Assembly: GCA_902788805.1 (NCBI GenBank)
Contig: CADALO010000013.1
Span: 1-36,453 of the forward strand
DNA length: 36,453 nt
Origin: an uncultured Bacteroidota bacterium
GTDB lineage: Bacteria > Bacteroidota > Bacteroidia > Bacteroidales > P3
Reading direction: 5' to 3'
Positions within the stretch are counted from its first letter, which is position 1, and every line of letters starts with the position of its first letter. Of this stretch, positions 7,316 through 14,510 are shown in pieces. The position numbers and the translations under genes were made by a program. The notes under the pieces are model-generated. The model worked only from the letters and a program-made list of their open reading frames with translations. It did not search any database and was not told the DNA's origin.

Positions 7316-7854
7316 TGCGTCATCATCTTTTGCAGGTTCTTCTTTGCGCGGAATATCAAGGATTCCACTTTTGAGAGGGATATTTGCATCACATCGGCGA
7401 TGTCATTGTACGAGAAGTCGTTGAAGGTGTATAGCACCAGTGCTGTACGTTGCTCGTGCTTCAAGTGGCCTATGGCTTCGTGAAGCCTCCTTATTTGCTC
7501 CTCTTTCATCAATTGGTCTTCCCTCGAGTGTTGGTAGTCGGTGTTGGAGTTCTCCTGGCTGTAGTCGTAAGATACAAATCGGCTCTCGTGTTTCAGCATT
7601 TTGGAGACCACATTGACTGTGATGCGATATATGAAAGTACTCAGTCTGGAGTCTTGTCTGAAGCGCGGCAGGGCGGTGTAGAGTTCCACAAATACTTGCT
7701 GCGTGATCTCTTCGACATCCAGTTTGTTGCCCACAAGCTTATAGCACAAGTTGGCGACAGTCTCCTGATACTCTTTGACTATAAGGGCGTAACGCTCCTT
7801 GTCACCCGACAGGATTTGTTGTAGCACTTGCTGCTCTTGTTCGAGGGTCAACAT
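7312..7854 (-). CDS. ECF RNA polymerase sigma factor
   Basis: At 180 residues it has only sigma regions 2 and 4. Region 2 includes VEEITQQVFVELYTALPRF, and STFIYRITVNVV lies at its end. Region 4 has LKHEQRTALVLYTFNDFSY, followed by the helix-turn-helix with SLSKVESLIFRAKKNL. It heads a three-gene unit (sigma, anti-sigma, Spy-like) that starts 60 bases after the tonB stop. The three-part order resembles metal- or envelope-responsive ECF systems such as Cnr, but the signal is unknown. No clear primary-sigma promoter lies in the 60-base gap, so it may be read from the tonB operon or autoregulated. Confidence 0.92.
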   Translation of the reverse strand: MLTLEQEQQVLQQILSGDKERYALIVKEYQETVANLCYKLVGNKLDVEEITQQVFVELYTALPRFRQDSRLSTFIYRITVNVVSKMLKHESRFVSYDYSQENSNTDYQHSREDQLMKEEQIRRLHEAIGHLKHEQRTALVLYTFNDFSYNDIADVMQISLSKVESLIFRAKKNLQKMMTQ

Positions 7855-7914
7855 TGGTTAGTATTAGTTTTAAATGTTTTATTGCAGAATGTCGGTATCT
7901 TTTTTTAAGAAAAG

Positions 7915-8712
7915 TTAACCTTGTCTGCGGAATACGTAGTTAATTATGCCTTTCTGTTTCTCAGTTGCATTGGGGTCGGCAGTGAATTTGGCTTTGCGTG
8001 CTGCGGCTTTGGCAGCCTCGACAAGTGCCTTGTCGGTAACTGTCGAGCCTTTGGCAGGAGCTTTTACATCAACCACATTGCCTTTCTGGTCTACCCAAAT
8101 TTCAACTATCACAGTGCCTTGCTTTTCGCTGTTGTAGGTCGGCTCGGGCAAAGTGCCTCTAAGTCCGCGTCCACCAAGGTTGTAGCCGCTGCCGTTGCCT
8201 TTCCCGTTTCCGCCTTGGGCTCCTTGTGTTCCGTCAGGGCTGCCGGCCTGTCCGCTGCCTGTGGCTGCTCCTTTGCCTTCGCTGCCAGTGCCGTTTTTGC
8301 GACCCTTGAATGTGGCGTTGGGATTGGTTGTGGGCTGCGGTGCTTCGCTCTGCGTGGTGTTGTTATTGTCAGTTGTCGTTTTCGCTGGCTCGGGTTTCTT
8401 TGTCGTTGGTACAGGCTTGTCTTCCTGTTTTGGTGTCTTGGCCACTGGTGTAGGCTCTTGGCCTGTGGTATAGCTCTCTTCAGGAGCCGATGCCGAAGGC
8501 GCAGCGGCGCTGCTGTTGTCGAAGGTGGCGTTGTCGTTGTTGCCGAAGCCTTCTATTTCGCCCAGCACCTCGCCGGCCACACCCATACCTTCCTCCTCAA
8601 TCGGAGGATTGGGCAGCTTGTAGCCGATCCACGAACATAACGCTATTGCAAACAGCATTATGAGCAGGGTGGTGACAGCCGATATGGTTTTATCTTTTTT
8701 GTCCTGTTGCAT
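7915..8712 (-). CDS. tonB: TonB family energy transducer
   Basis: A 265-residue protein. The N-terminal membrane anchor (about residues 10-32) precedes a long Pro/Thr/Gly/Asn-rich periplasmic linker (about 35-185). The C-terminal TonB domain contains GTVIVEIWVDQKGNVVDV and a conserved pattern of Ala/Lys helix then YVFRRQ. It follows exbD by 13 bases. The expected role is to pass proton-motive energy from ExbBD to outer-membrane receptors. The receptor at 18536-21091 is one possible client. Confidence 0.9.
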   Translation of the reverse strand: MQQDKKDKTISAVTTLLIMLFAIALCSWIGYKLPNPPIEEEGMGVAGEVLGEIEGFGNNDNATFDNSSAAAPSASAPEESYTTGQEPTPVAKTPKQEDKPVPTTKKPEPAKTTTDNNNTTQSEAPQPTTNPNATFKGRKNGTGSEGKGAATGSGQAGSPDGTQGAQGGNGKGNGSGYNLGGRGLRGTLPEPTYNSEKQGTVIVEIWVDQKGNVVDVKAPAKGSTVTDKALVEAAKAAARKAKFTADPNATEKQKGIINYVFRRQG

Positions 8713-8725
8713 AATACTTCAGGTG

Positions 8726-9205
8726 TTATTTGTTCTGTTGTGTGCCGAGAACCACCTTGTGCTTTGTCTCCTGCTCCTTGTTGATTTGGTTGACGGCATC
8801 GATGATGTTGACTATATACTGCACATCCACAGTCTGGTCGGCGCGTACAAATACACCGGCCTCAGCGTCGCCGGGGGCGAGGCGGTCAAGTTCGTCGGTG
8901 AGCACGGACTTCATCTCGTCAACCAGGTCCTTGCCCATCTGTGCCGCCAGCGGTGTCTCGTCAATCTGGAATTCGCAGCGCGACAAGGCTGAGCCTTCCT
9001 CGACGGGTACATTTAAATCCTTGATGTAGACGGTGACGCTCTCCTTTGCCATCGTCTTGTTGTTGCTCTCAGGCAGGAACAGCTTGACGGCATTCGGGCT
9101 GATCAGCGTCGAAGTCAGCATAAAGAATATGAGCAACAGAAACACAAGGTCGGACATTGACGACGATCCTGTCTCTATTCTTATTTGATTTTGACTCTTA
9201 ATCAT
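8726..9205 (-). CDS. exbD: ExbD/TolR biopolymer transport protein
   Basis: At 159 residues. One membrane helix near residues 18-36 has the essential aspartate in SSSMSDLVFLLLIFFMLTS. A periplasmic domain follows, with FVRADQTVDVQYIVNIIDAV typical of the family C-terminus. It sits between exbB and tonB, so it is the proton-channel subunit of this set. A TolR role is less likely because tonB, not tolB/pal, is adjacent. Confidence 0.93.
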   Translation of the reverse strand: MIKSQNQIRIETGSSSMSDLVFLLLIFFMLTSTLISPNAVKLFLPESNNKTMAKESVTVYIKDLNVPVEEGSALSRCEFQIDETPLAAQMGKDLVDEMKSVLTDELDRLAPGDAEAGVFVRADQTVDVQYIVNIIDAVNQINKEQETKHKVVLGTQQNK

Positions 9206-9220
9206 TATGATTTTGGTTAT

Positions 9221-9300
9221 AAGGGTTAAAGGGTTTAAAGGGTTTGAAAGGTTTGAAAGGTTTGAAGGGTTTGAGGGTTGTAAAGGTTCAAAAGGTTTTA
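9221..9300. repeat. Tandem 9-bp repeat between exbB and exbD
   Basis: The 149-base exbB-exbD gap contains a run of about eight to nine degenerate copies of a 9-bp unit, GGGTTTAAA / GGTTTGAAA on the plus strand. On the coding strand these read CAAACCTTT / TTTAAACCC. The gap between exbB and exbD is usually only a few bases, so the tract has probably expanded here. It could vary in copy number and alter translation of exbD. Confidence 0.75.
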
Positions 9301-9354
9301 GGTTTATATTATGCCGTTCAAGTAAAGCGGCCCTTTCAAACCGTTTGAACGTAT

Positions 9355-10029
9355 TTATGCCGGCTCGTGCAGCAGGTCCATAAACTCCATCGAGCGCACC
9401 TCGAGCAGCATAACCACTTTGTTGATGCGGCTGACAAGGACGTTGTAGAGGAAGTAGGCAATAATACCGACGATAAGACCGCCGATGGTAGTGACCATTG
9501 CCTCGTAGATGCCGGTCGAAAGCAGTTGGATGTCGATATTGTTTCCGGCGTGAGCCATATCCTGGAAGGCTTTTACCATACCGGTCACTGTGCCGAGGAA
9601 GCCCAGCATCGGGCCCAACGATGCCACTGTAGCTACAAGCGACACACGCTTCTCAAGCTTCGACACCTCCAGTTTGCCTTCGTTTTCCACGGCTGTCTGG
9701 ATGTCGCTCAGCGGACGGCCCAGACGCGACAATCCTTTGGCCACCATACGGCCTATCGATGTGTCGGTCGATTTGGCAAGGGTCTTGGCACCCTCGACAT
9801 CGCCCTTGTGGACATATTCGCGGATGTTGTTCATAAAGTTTGTCGAGTCCTCTTTCAGGGCGTGGTTCAGCGCCAAGTAGCGCTCAATCGAGATGTAGAG
9901 TGCTAAAACAAGAAGGCAGACAAGCACAATCATCACCCAGCCACCCTTTGTGGCAAGGGTCAAGACGGAGATTTTTTCGGCGACCGCAGTTGGGTCGGCT
10001 TCAAGCAAGATACTGTTGATCAGTGACAT
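9355..10029 (-). CDS. exbB: ExbB/TolQ/MotA proton channel protein
   Basis: I place the start at 10029 (MSLINSILLEADPTAVAEKI), giving 224 residues. A longer frame to 10116 would add an unlikely N-terminus that reads through a hairpin. Three membrane helices are visible: WVMIVLVCLLVLALYISIE, then SLVATVASLGPMLGFLGTVT, then TIGGLIVGIIAYFLYNVLV. The second includes the family motif LGPMLGFLGTVTGM with its conserved threonine. It is first in the exbB-exbD-tonB set. Confidence 0.92.
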   Translation of the reverse strand: MSLINSILLEADPTAVAEKISVLTLATKGGWVMIVLVCLLVLALYISIERYLALNHALKEDSTNFMNNIREYVHKGDVEGAKTLAKSTDTSIGRMVAKGLSRLGRPLSDIQTAVENEGKLEVSKLEKRVSLVATVASLGPMLGFLGTVTGMVKAFQDMAHAGNNIDIQLLSTGIYEAMVTTIGGLIVGIIAYFLYNVLVSRINKVVMLLEVRSMEFMDLLHEPA

Positions 10030-10105
10030 ATTGATGTATTTTTTGTGATTATTTTTGTGTAAAAGTACTGCAAAAAATGTAATTGTTTGATACAGATAAC
10101 GTAAA

Positions 10106-10131
10106 AGTATCAACATTGGTATGTTGATACT
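10106..10131. other. 11-bp-arm palindrome upstream of exbB
   Basis: AGTATCAACAT (10106-10116) and ATGTTGATACT (10121-10131) pair perfectly around TGGT. It lies 77 bases upstream of exbB and just after the C10 protease terminator on the same strand. It could be an operator or a second terminator hairpin. Confidence 0.45.
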
Positions 10132-10132
10132 A

Positions 10133-10167
10133 AAAAAAGAGGCCGTCCGCTTGTCGGACAGCCTCTC
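10133..10167 (-). terminator. Terminator of the C10 protease gene
   Basis: On the minus strand, AGAGGC-TGTCCG-ACAAG-CGGAC-GGCCTCT forms a stem with a small internal mismatch and runs into seven T residues. It begins about 20 bases after the protease stop codon. Confidence 0.85.
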
Positions 10168-10188
10168 GTGTAAACGTTTTCTTATAAT

Positions 10189-11679
10189 CTATTTCACTAT
10201 GAATTTCGTGCTGTGTCCCTGCAGTCGGCATACATATACGCCTGGACGCAGGTCGCCAACGGCGATGGTCACATAGTTCGAAGCGGGCGAAACTGCGATG
10301 TTCTTCACCTCGCGTCCAGCTATGTCGAAAATCTGTATTGCGCTGTTGGCATTGCCGTTCAGCTGATAGTTGACGGTAATCTGGTCGCTTGCAGGATTGG
10401 GGTATACCTCATTGATGGTCGGGTTGTCGACGGTCACTATGTTAACATCGATGCTGATGCTGTCTTTCGGAGGCGTGATGCCGATAATCACTCGGTGGTC
10501 GTTCGAGAAGACATAGCCGTAAGCAGATCTAAGGTTCGAGTTGTACACATTGCACCAGGCATCGCCTGTGCCGCCCCAGCCCCAGTTGAAGTGCATTGTC
10601 TTGGCGGTCGAGTTCCAGCCATCGCACACAAAGGCGTGACGTGCGTGGACACCGTCGTTCGGTGAATGGCCGGCATAGAAGATGGGACGTTTCTTGAGAA
10701 TCTCATCTCTCAGAAGGTTCACCCAAGCGGTATCCTTCGTGTTTGGCGAGATGATACTGTTGGGATTGTAGAAACGGCTGTCGCTACGGCTGTAGAAATG
10801 AAGTGAATCGGGCGCGTATTTGAAGTATTTGCGCAGTGCAGGTATCACATCCTCGCTCAGTGCGCCGCTCGACTCGGAACTATAGTCCATCTTTACCGAA
10901 ACGCCGCAATGGTAGCTCAGCAGAGCCACAGCGTCGATTGCCTCTTGCGGGCTCGAGGGTGTAATCTCGTCTAACATTACGTCATAGTTATAGTAGGCTT
11001 CGTTGAAAAACACCTGTATTGCTGTGCCGTTCCAGGCGTAGGCCAAAGAGCCCTTGCCTACATACGGATACTTCCAGTAATAAAGAATCTGAGCCATAGC
11101 GGTGGCAACACAACCCGTGACGCAGCGTCCGCCGTTGTCGGTGGGGCACATATTGTTATATAGCGGCTCTTGGTTCCATTTCGAGGTCGTCAAGCGGGTG
11201 ATAGCCTTCGAGTCCTGACCGAAGTAGGGCAGTTTTTCATCTTCCAGAACGCGCCAAGCGTCAATGCTCTCGCGTGTGGGCTTCAAGTCATTGTTCTGGG
11301 CATAGTTGATGAATTCGGCCTGATCGTTGAGCCACCACATCATATTCGGGGGAATATTGTTCGGGTCGAAAGAACCGTCTGTGCTGTAGGCCACGATGGG
11401 GTCGATGCAGTCAGTACCCGAAACGATGACGAATCCGCGCTTGTCCGATGTGTTGAAAACATAGAGTGCGGCAATGTCGCGCTGGGGGTTTTTGAGCTCA
11501 TAAACCTGCTCCAGGCTTCCCTCTGTAATGGCCTTGCTGCCAAACTGCGCAGAGAGGAAATAGGCTCCGACTTGGCGTGCCTTTGTCTTGTCGATGTCGT
11601 CGGCCTTGGTTGTCTTGGGCGCTGCTAAAAAGCTGACACACAAGGCGGCTGACATAAGGATGTAACTTATTTTCTTCAT
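10189..11679 (-). CDS. Secreted C10 family cysteine protease (streptopain-like) with T9SS domain
   Basis: At 496 residues: a signal peptide (about 1-26), an N-terminal propeptide-like segment (about 30-150, with KRGFVIVSGTD typical of Spi/C10 prodomains), then the C10 catalytic domain. The catalytic cysteine is C190 in GRCVTGCVATAMAQ, and the histidine is H348 in HARHAFVCDGW. NWGWGG at 365-370 follows as in the family. The last ~75 residues are a type-A T9SS sorting domain (EVYPNPASDQITV to FIVK). The protease is thus expected at the cell surface or outside. Relatives include PrtT and interpain of oral Bacteroidales. It is a single-gene unit with its own promoter and terminator. Confidence 0.95.
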   Translation of the reverse strand: MKKISYILMSAALCVSFLAAPKTTKADDIDKTKARQVGAYFLSAQFGSKAITEGSLEQVYELKNPQRDIAALYVFNTSDKRGFVIVSGTDCIDPIVAYSTDGSFDPNNIPPNMMWWLNDQAEFINYAQNNDLKPTRESIDAWRVLEDEKLPYFGQDSKAITRLTTSKWNQEPLYNNMCPTDNGGRCVTGCVATAMAQILYYWKYPYVGKGSLAYAWNGTAIQVFFNEAYYNYDVMLDEITPSSPQEAIDAVALLSYHCGVSVKMDYSSESSGALSEDVIPALRKYFKYAPDSLHFYSRSDSRFYNPNSIISPNTKDTAWVNLLRDEILKKRPIFYAGHSPNDGVHARHAFVCDGWNSTAKTMHFNWGWGGTGDAWCNVYNSNLRSAYGYVFSNDHRVIIGITPPKDSISIDVNIVTVDNPTINEVYPNPASDQITVNYQLNGNANSAIQIFDIAGREVKNIAVSPASNYVTIAVGDLRPGVYVCRLQGHSTKFIVK

Positions 11680-11714
11680 TGTTTTTCTTATTTTCTGTTT
11701 CCTAAAATCGGGTG

Positions 11715-11744
11715 CAAAAGTACGAATTTTTTTTTAATACCAAA
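11715..11744 (-). promoter_or_regulatory. Promoter of the C10 protease gene
   Basis: On the minus strand TTTG (11744-11741) and TACTTTTG (11722-11715) are separated by 18 bases, close to the Bacteroidetes consensus. It is 36 bases upstream of the start codon. Confidence 0.7.
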
Positions 11745-11777
11745 GACAAATATCCATCTTTAATATTTTTTTTGATT

Positions 11778-13202
11778 TCATTTTGCAAGAAAATGTCTGG
11801 CGGTGTCCAGCAACTCGCTGTTGCACTGCAATATGGCGGCGATGCGCAAAGCCTCCTGCGGCACTTCGTCGCTGTCGTCGGGCAGCAGCGAATAGTCCAT
11901 AAAGCGGTTGATGTTCTCAGGCGAGAGCGGCACATCGACCAGTCCTTCGACAAATCCTCTCACACGCAGACGCCGGCAGCCAAGTCCCAGTTGGCTGTAG
12001 TGGGTGGTGATGAGGGTGGTCGAGGCTTTCTGCTCAAGCATCGTCACGATCGACTGCACTATGGCCTTGCCCTCGATGGGGTTGGTGGTGCGTGCCGGCT
12101 CGTCTATCAGTATCAGCATCCGCTCGTTGGCGGCGCGCGTCACGGTGTCGCTAATCTTTATTATCTCTGAGGCAAACGACGAAAGGCCGTTCATCTCGTT
12201 CTGCTCGTCGCCTATGCAGAACACTACGTCGTCGAAAAGCGTCATCCTCGCCTCTTCAGCTGGCACAAAGAAACCGAATTGCGCCATCAGCTGTGCCACG
12301 CCTACGGTCTTGAGCAGCACGGTCTTGCCTGCCATATTGGCGCCGGTGATGAGGCACACTCCCTCTTGCAGGCTTATGTCCACCGGCTGGTAGCGCAGCC
12401 CCAATTCCTTGTTGCGCTGGCGCAGGCGTGGGTTCCAGAGTGAGGTGAAGGTGCTGCCGCTGTCGGCAATCTGCGGGCGGCACAGCTTCCAGCCTTGGGC
12501 AAGTGTGGCTTTGGCGAAAAGGAAGTCGGTGTAGGCCATCCGGCCAAAAGCTTCGGTCAGGGCGTCGCAGTATGCTGTCAGCCGCTGCGAAAGGTCGGCC
12601 ACAACACGTTGCTGAATCTCGTTCTGCTGCTCGAAGAGGGCATTCACCTGCCGTTGCAGCTCGGCTTTTTCGTCGATGCTGCCGCCGCTGTTGTCGAGCA
12701 GCGTCTGCTTGGCTTTCAGTTGTCGACGCAGTTCGGGCAGGGCGTCGTCGTAGCTGTCGTATATATAGAATGTAGGAATGCCGGTGCCGTCGGGGTCGAG
12801 CAGTCTGAACACAGCCTTGAGGTCGGGGATGGCCAGTATGCCCTCTATGCCCATCGTGGCGGCAGCCTTGACGGTCTCCATACACAGAAAGGCAAGGTTC
12901 TTTATCTCAAACAGCTCAATCTCCTCCAGCACAGTTCGTTGCCTCAGGTTGGCCAGCGTGCCCTGCAGGTCGTGCATCTGCATCAGCTGGTGGCGCACAA
13001 CGGCCACCGCACGGCGCCACTCTGTGTTTTCGAGGCACTCCAGAATGCGTCCCGTATTGTCGTATTCCTGCATCAACGCTGCCTTGTCGGTCACGAAAGG
13101 CTGCTGCAGCATACGCCGCCGCCCTGCTGACGACATCAGCTCCATCTGGTCGACGACATACATAAATCCAGGTTCGGCGGTTATTTTGTCTTTTATTGTC
13201 AT
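11778..13202 (-). CDS. kamC: MutS-like ATPase, probable lysine 5,6-aminomutase reactivase KamC
   Basis: A 474-residue protein with the MutS ATPase core but lacking the mismatch-binding N-terminal domains of MutS1. Walker A is GANMAGKT (287-294), the signature region is LSSFASEIIKI (340-350), Walker B is LILIDEPARTT (363-373), and the switch histidine is in ITTHYS (398-403). Upstream lies the lever/coiled-coil part. In lysine-fermenting bacteria, a MutS-like gene (kamC) sits with kamB beside the B12 enzyme lysine 5,6-aminomutase, and the pair is proposed to reactivate it. Here the gene follows a kamB-like gene, which supports the call. The aminomutase genes are not in the window. A MutS2-type repair role is less likely: no Smr domain. 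Confidence 0.75.
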   Translation of the reverse strand: MTIKDKITAEPGFMYVVDQMELMSSAGRRRMLQQPFVTDKAALMQEYDNTGRILECLENTEWRRAVAVVRHQLMQMHDLQGTLANLRQRTVLEEIELFEIKNLAFLCMETVKAAATMGIEGILAIPDLKAVFRLLDPDGTGIPTFYIYDSYDDALPELRRQLKAKQTLLDNSGGSIDEKAELQRQVNALFEQQNEIQQRVVADLSQRLTAYCDALTEAFGRMAYTDFLFAKATLAQGWKLCRPQIADSGSTFTSLWNPRLRQRNKELGLRYQPVDISLQEGVCLITGANMAGKTVLLKTVGVAQLMAQFGFFVPAEEARMTLFDDVVFCIGDEQNEMNGLSSFASEIIKISDTVTRAANERMLILIDEPARTTNPIEGKAIVQSIVTMLEQKASTTLITTHYSQLGLGCRRLRVRGFVEGLVDVPLSPENINRFMDYSLLPDDSDEVPQEALRIAAILQCNSELLDTARHFLAK

Positions 13203-13222
13203 AATCTCAGAATGTTATGCGT

Positions 13223-13356
13223 GTGCGACACACCCCGGCCTTCGGCCACCCCTCTCCGAGAGGGGATGGCTGCCGCAGCACATTGACTGTCGATGTGGAT
13301 GGCACACGCCCGTCCCCTCTCGGAGAGGGGTGGCCGAAGGCTGGGGTGTGTCGCAC
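13223..13356. repeat. 134-bp REPIN-like palindromic element, copy 2, between kamB and kamC
   Basis: The arms 13223-13269 and 13311-13356 are inverted with about two mismatches, around a 41-bp spacer. Arm sequence, small GGCCTTCGGCC hairpin and 134-bp length match the copy at 150-283, although the spacer sequence differs. It fills nearly all of the 182-base kamB-kamC gap. In RNA it would fold into a very long hairpin that could change expression of kamC relative to kamB. Confidence 0.85.
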
Positions 13357-13384
13357 CATATTTGACAGTATAATATACATCTTT

Positions 13385-14392
13385 TCAAACTCTTTTAACG
13401 TCATACACAGGCAGCCCCAAGGCGTCCGACAGCGCGGCGCAGGCGTCGTGCGAGTTGAGGTTGTAGCCTTGCGGCGAGGTGGGGTTGAGGCATACGGCTA
13501 TGAGCGTAGAGCGTTGCAGCACATTCAGTTGCCCGCCGCGACGCAGATAGTTGGCAAACACCTCGGGGGTGATGAAGAACTTGGTGAAGTCGCGCACAAT
13601 CAGCCTTATGTCTGCTATATTCTTCTGCGCGGCAAGGTGCTTCAGAAGGCGGTCGCTCACGGCACCGGCGGCAAACAGCGTCGTGCCGTAGGCAAAGAGG
13701 CTGTCGCTCTCGCGGTCGAGCATAAACACCGAGTCGAGGTGCAGGTCGTGTATGCCGCCGTCGCTGTCCACAGCCCATAGGCCGCGCTCCAGCGGGTTCA
13801 GCGCCTGCTGCAGGCGGGGCTCTACCTCGTCGAGGGCTATAAGGCGGCAGACAAAGCGCGTCTTCGAAATCAGCTGCCCGATGTTGGGCGACACCGCCGC
13901 GCCTGTGGCCAGCACCATAGCCTCTGTGACCGTAGGCGACGCCAAGCTGAGACGCGACAGGGCCCCGTCGACTATCGTCAGCGGCACGCCCTCGGTGCGG
14001 AAACGGCCAATCTGCTCGCGCAACAGGCCCGTCGTCGCGGCACCGCTCAGCAGCACTTTGCCGCCGCACACCACACGCGCCGTCACCAGCCGACCCAACG
14101 AAGTGCGACGCGGGTCGACGGCAACAATCTCCGACACCAGCCGCCGCAGGCGGTAGTGCTTCTCGCTGGTGATGAAGGTCATTCTGTCATAGAGCGTTAT
14201 CTCGGGTTTGGCGCTGCCGTACACAGCGTCGGTTTGCTCGCCGTCGATGCCTATCGACGTCACGGCACACTCCACGCCCAGCTGGTTGAGGCGCCCCAGT
14301 ATGTAGTTGAGGCACACCGTCTTGCCGGTGTTCTTCTCCAGCCCTACAATTGAAAGGCTGCGGTGGCGTAGTATCTCCTTGACGAATGGCAT
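13385..14392 (-). CDS. kamB: P-loop protein, probable lysine 5,6-aminomutase reactivase subunit KamB
   Basis: A 335-residue cytosolic protein. Walker A is GLEKNTGKT (residues 17-25), near the N-terminus. It is followed by a Rossmann-like nucleotide-binding part (ECAVTSIGIDGEQTDAVYG), then GGKVLLSGAATTGLLREQI and TIVDGALSRLSLASP. No signal peptide is present. The same pairing with a MutS-like ATPase occurs in known kamB-kamC clusters of lysine fermenters, which is the basis for the name. It starts 118 bases after the nuclease gene stop, so the pair probably has its own promoter, which I could not define. Function as a reactivase is a family-level proposal. Confidence 0.7.
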   Translation of the reverse strand: MPFVKEILRHRSLSIVGLEKNTGKTVCLNYILGRLNQLGVECAVTSIGIDGEQTDAVYGSAKPEITLYDRMTFITSEKHYRLRRLVSEIVAVDPRRTSLGRLVTARVVCGGKVLLSGAATTGLLREQIGRFRTEGVPLTIVDGALSRLSLASPTVTEAMVLATGAAVSPNIGQLISKTRFVCRLIALDEVEPRLQQALNPLERGLWAVDSDGGIHDLHLDSVFMLDRESDSLFAYGTTLFAAGAVSDRLLKHLAAQKNIADIRLIVRDFTKFFITPEVFANYLRRGGQLNVLQRSTLIAVCLNPTSPQGYNLNSHDACAALSDALGLPVYDVKRV

Positions 14393-14491
14393 CGCTCTTA
14401 ATTTTCTTTATGTTTCCACTCAAAACGCACAATGCCCCTTTTTATTGTTTCGCCCCATAATCATTCTCGGTCGTAAATTCAACAATCAAAT

Positions 14492-14504
14492 GCAACACTG
14501 TTGC
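14492..14504 (-). terminator. Short palindrome after the nuclease gene, possible weak terminator
   Basis: GCAACA-C-TGTTGC lies seven bases past the stop codon of the DprA/nuclease gene. The following minus-strand sequence is T-rich but interrupted (ATTTGATTGTTGAATTT), so termination would be weak. It might instead be a protein-binding site. Confidence 0.3.
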
Positions 14505-14510
14505 TCAAAG

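Noticed and set aside
10030..10116. N-terminal extension of exbB
   Set aside because: The added residues read through a palindrome and AT-rich leader and are not part of the family N-terminus.
11778..13202. MutS mismatch repair protein
   Set aside because: Mismatch-recognition domains and the Smr domain are absent, and the neighbour is a KamB-like protein.
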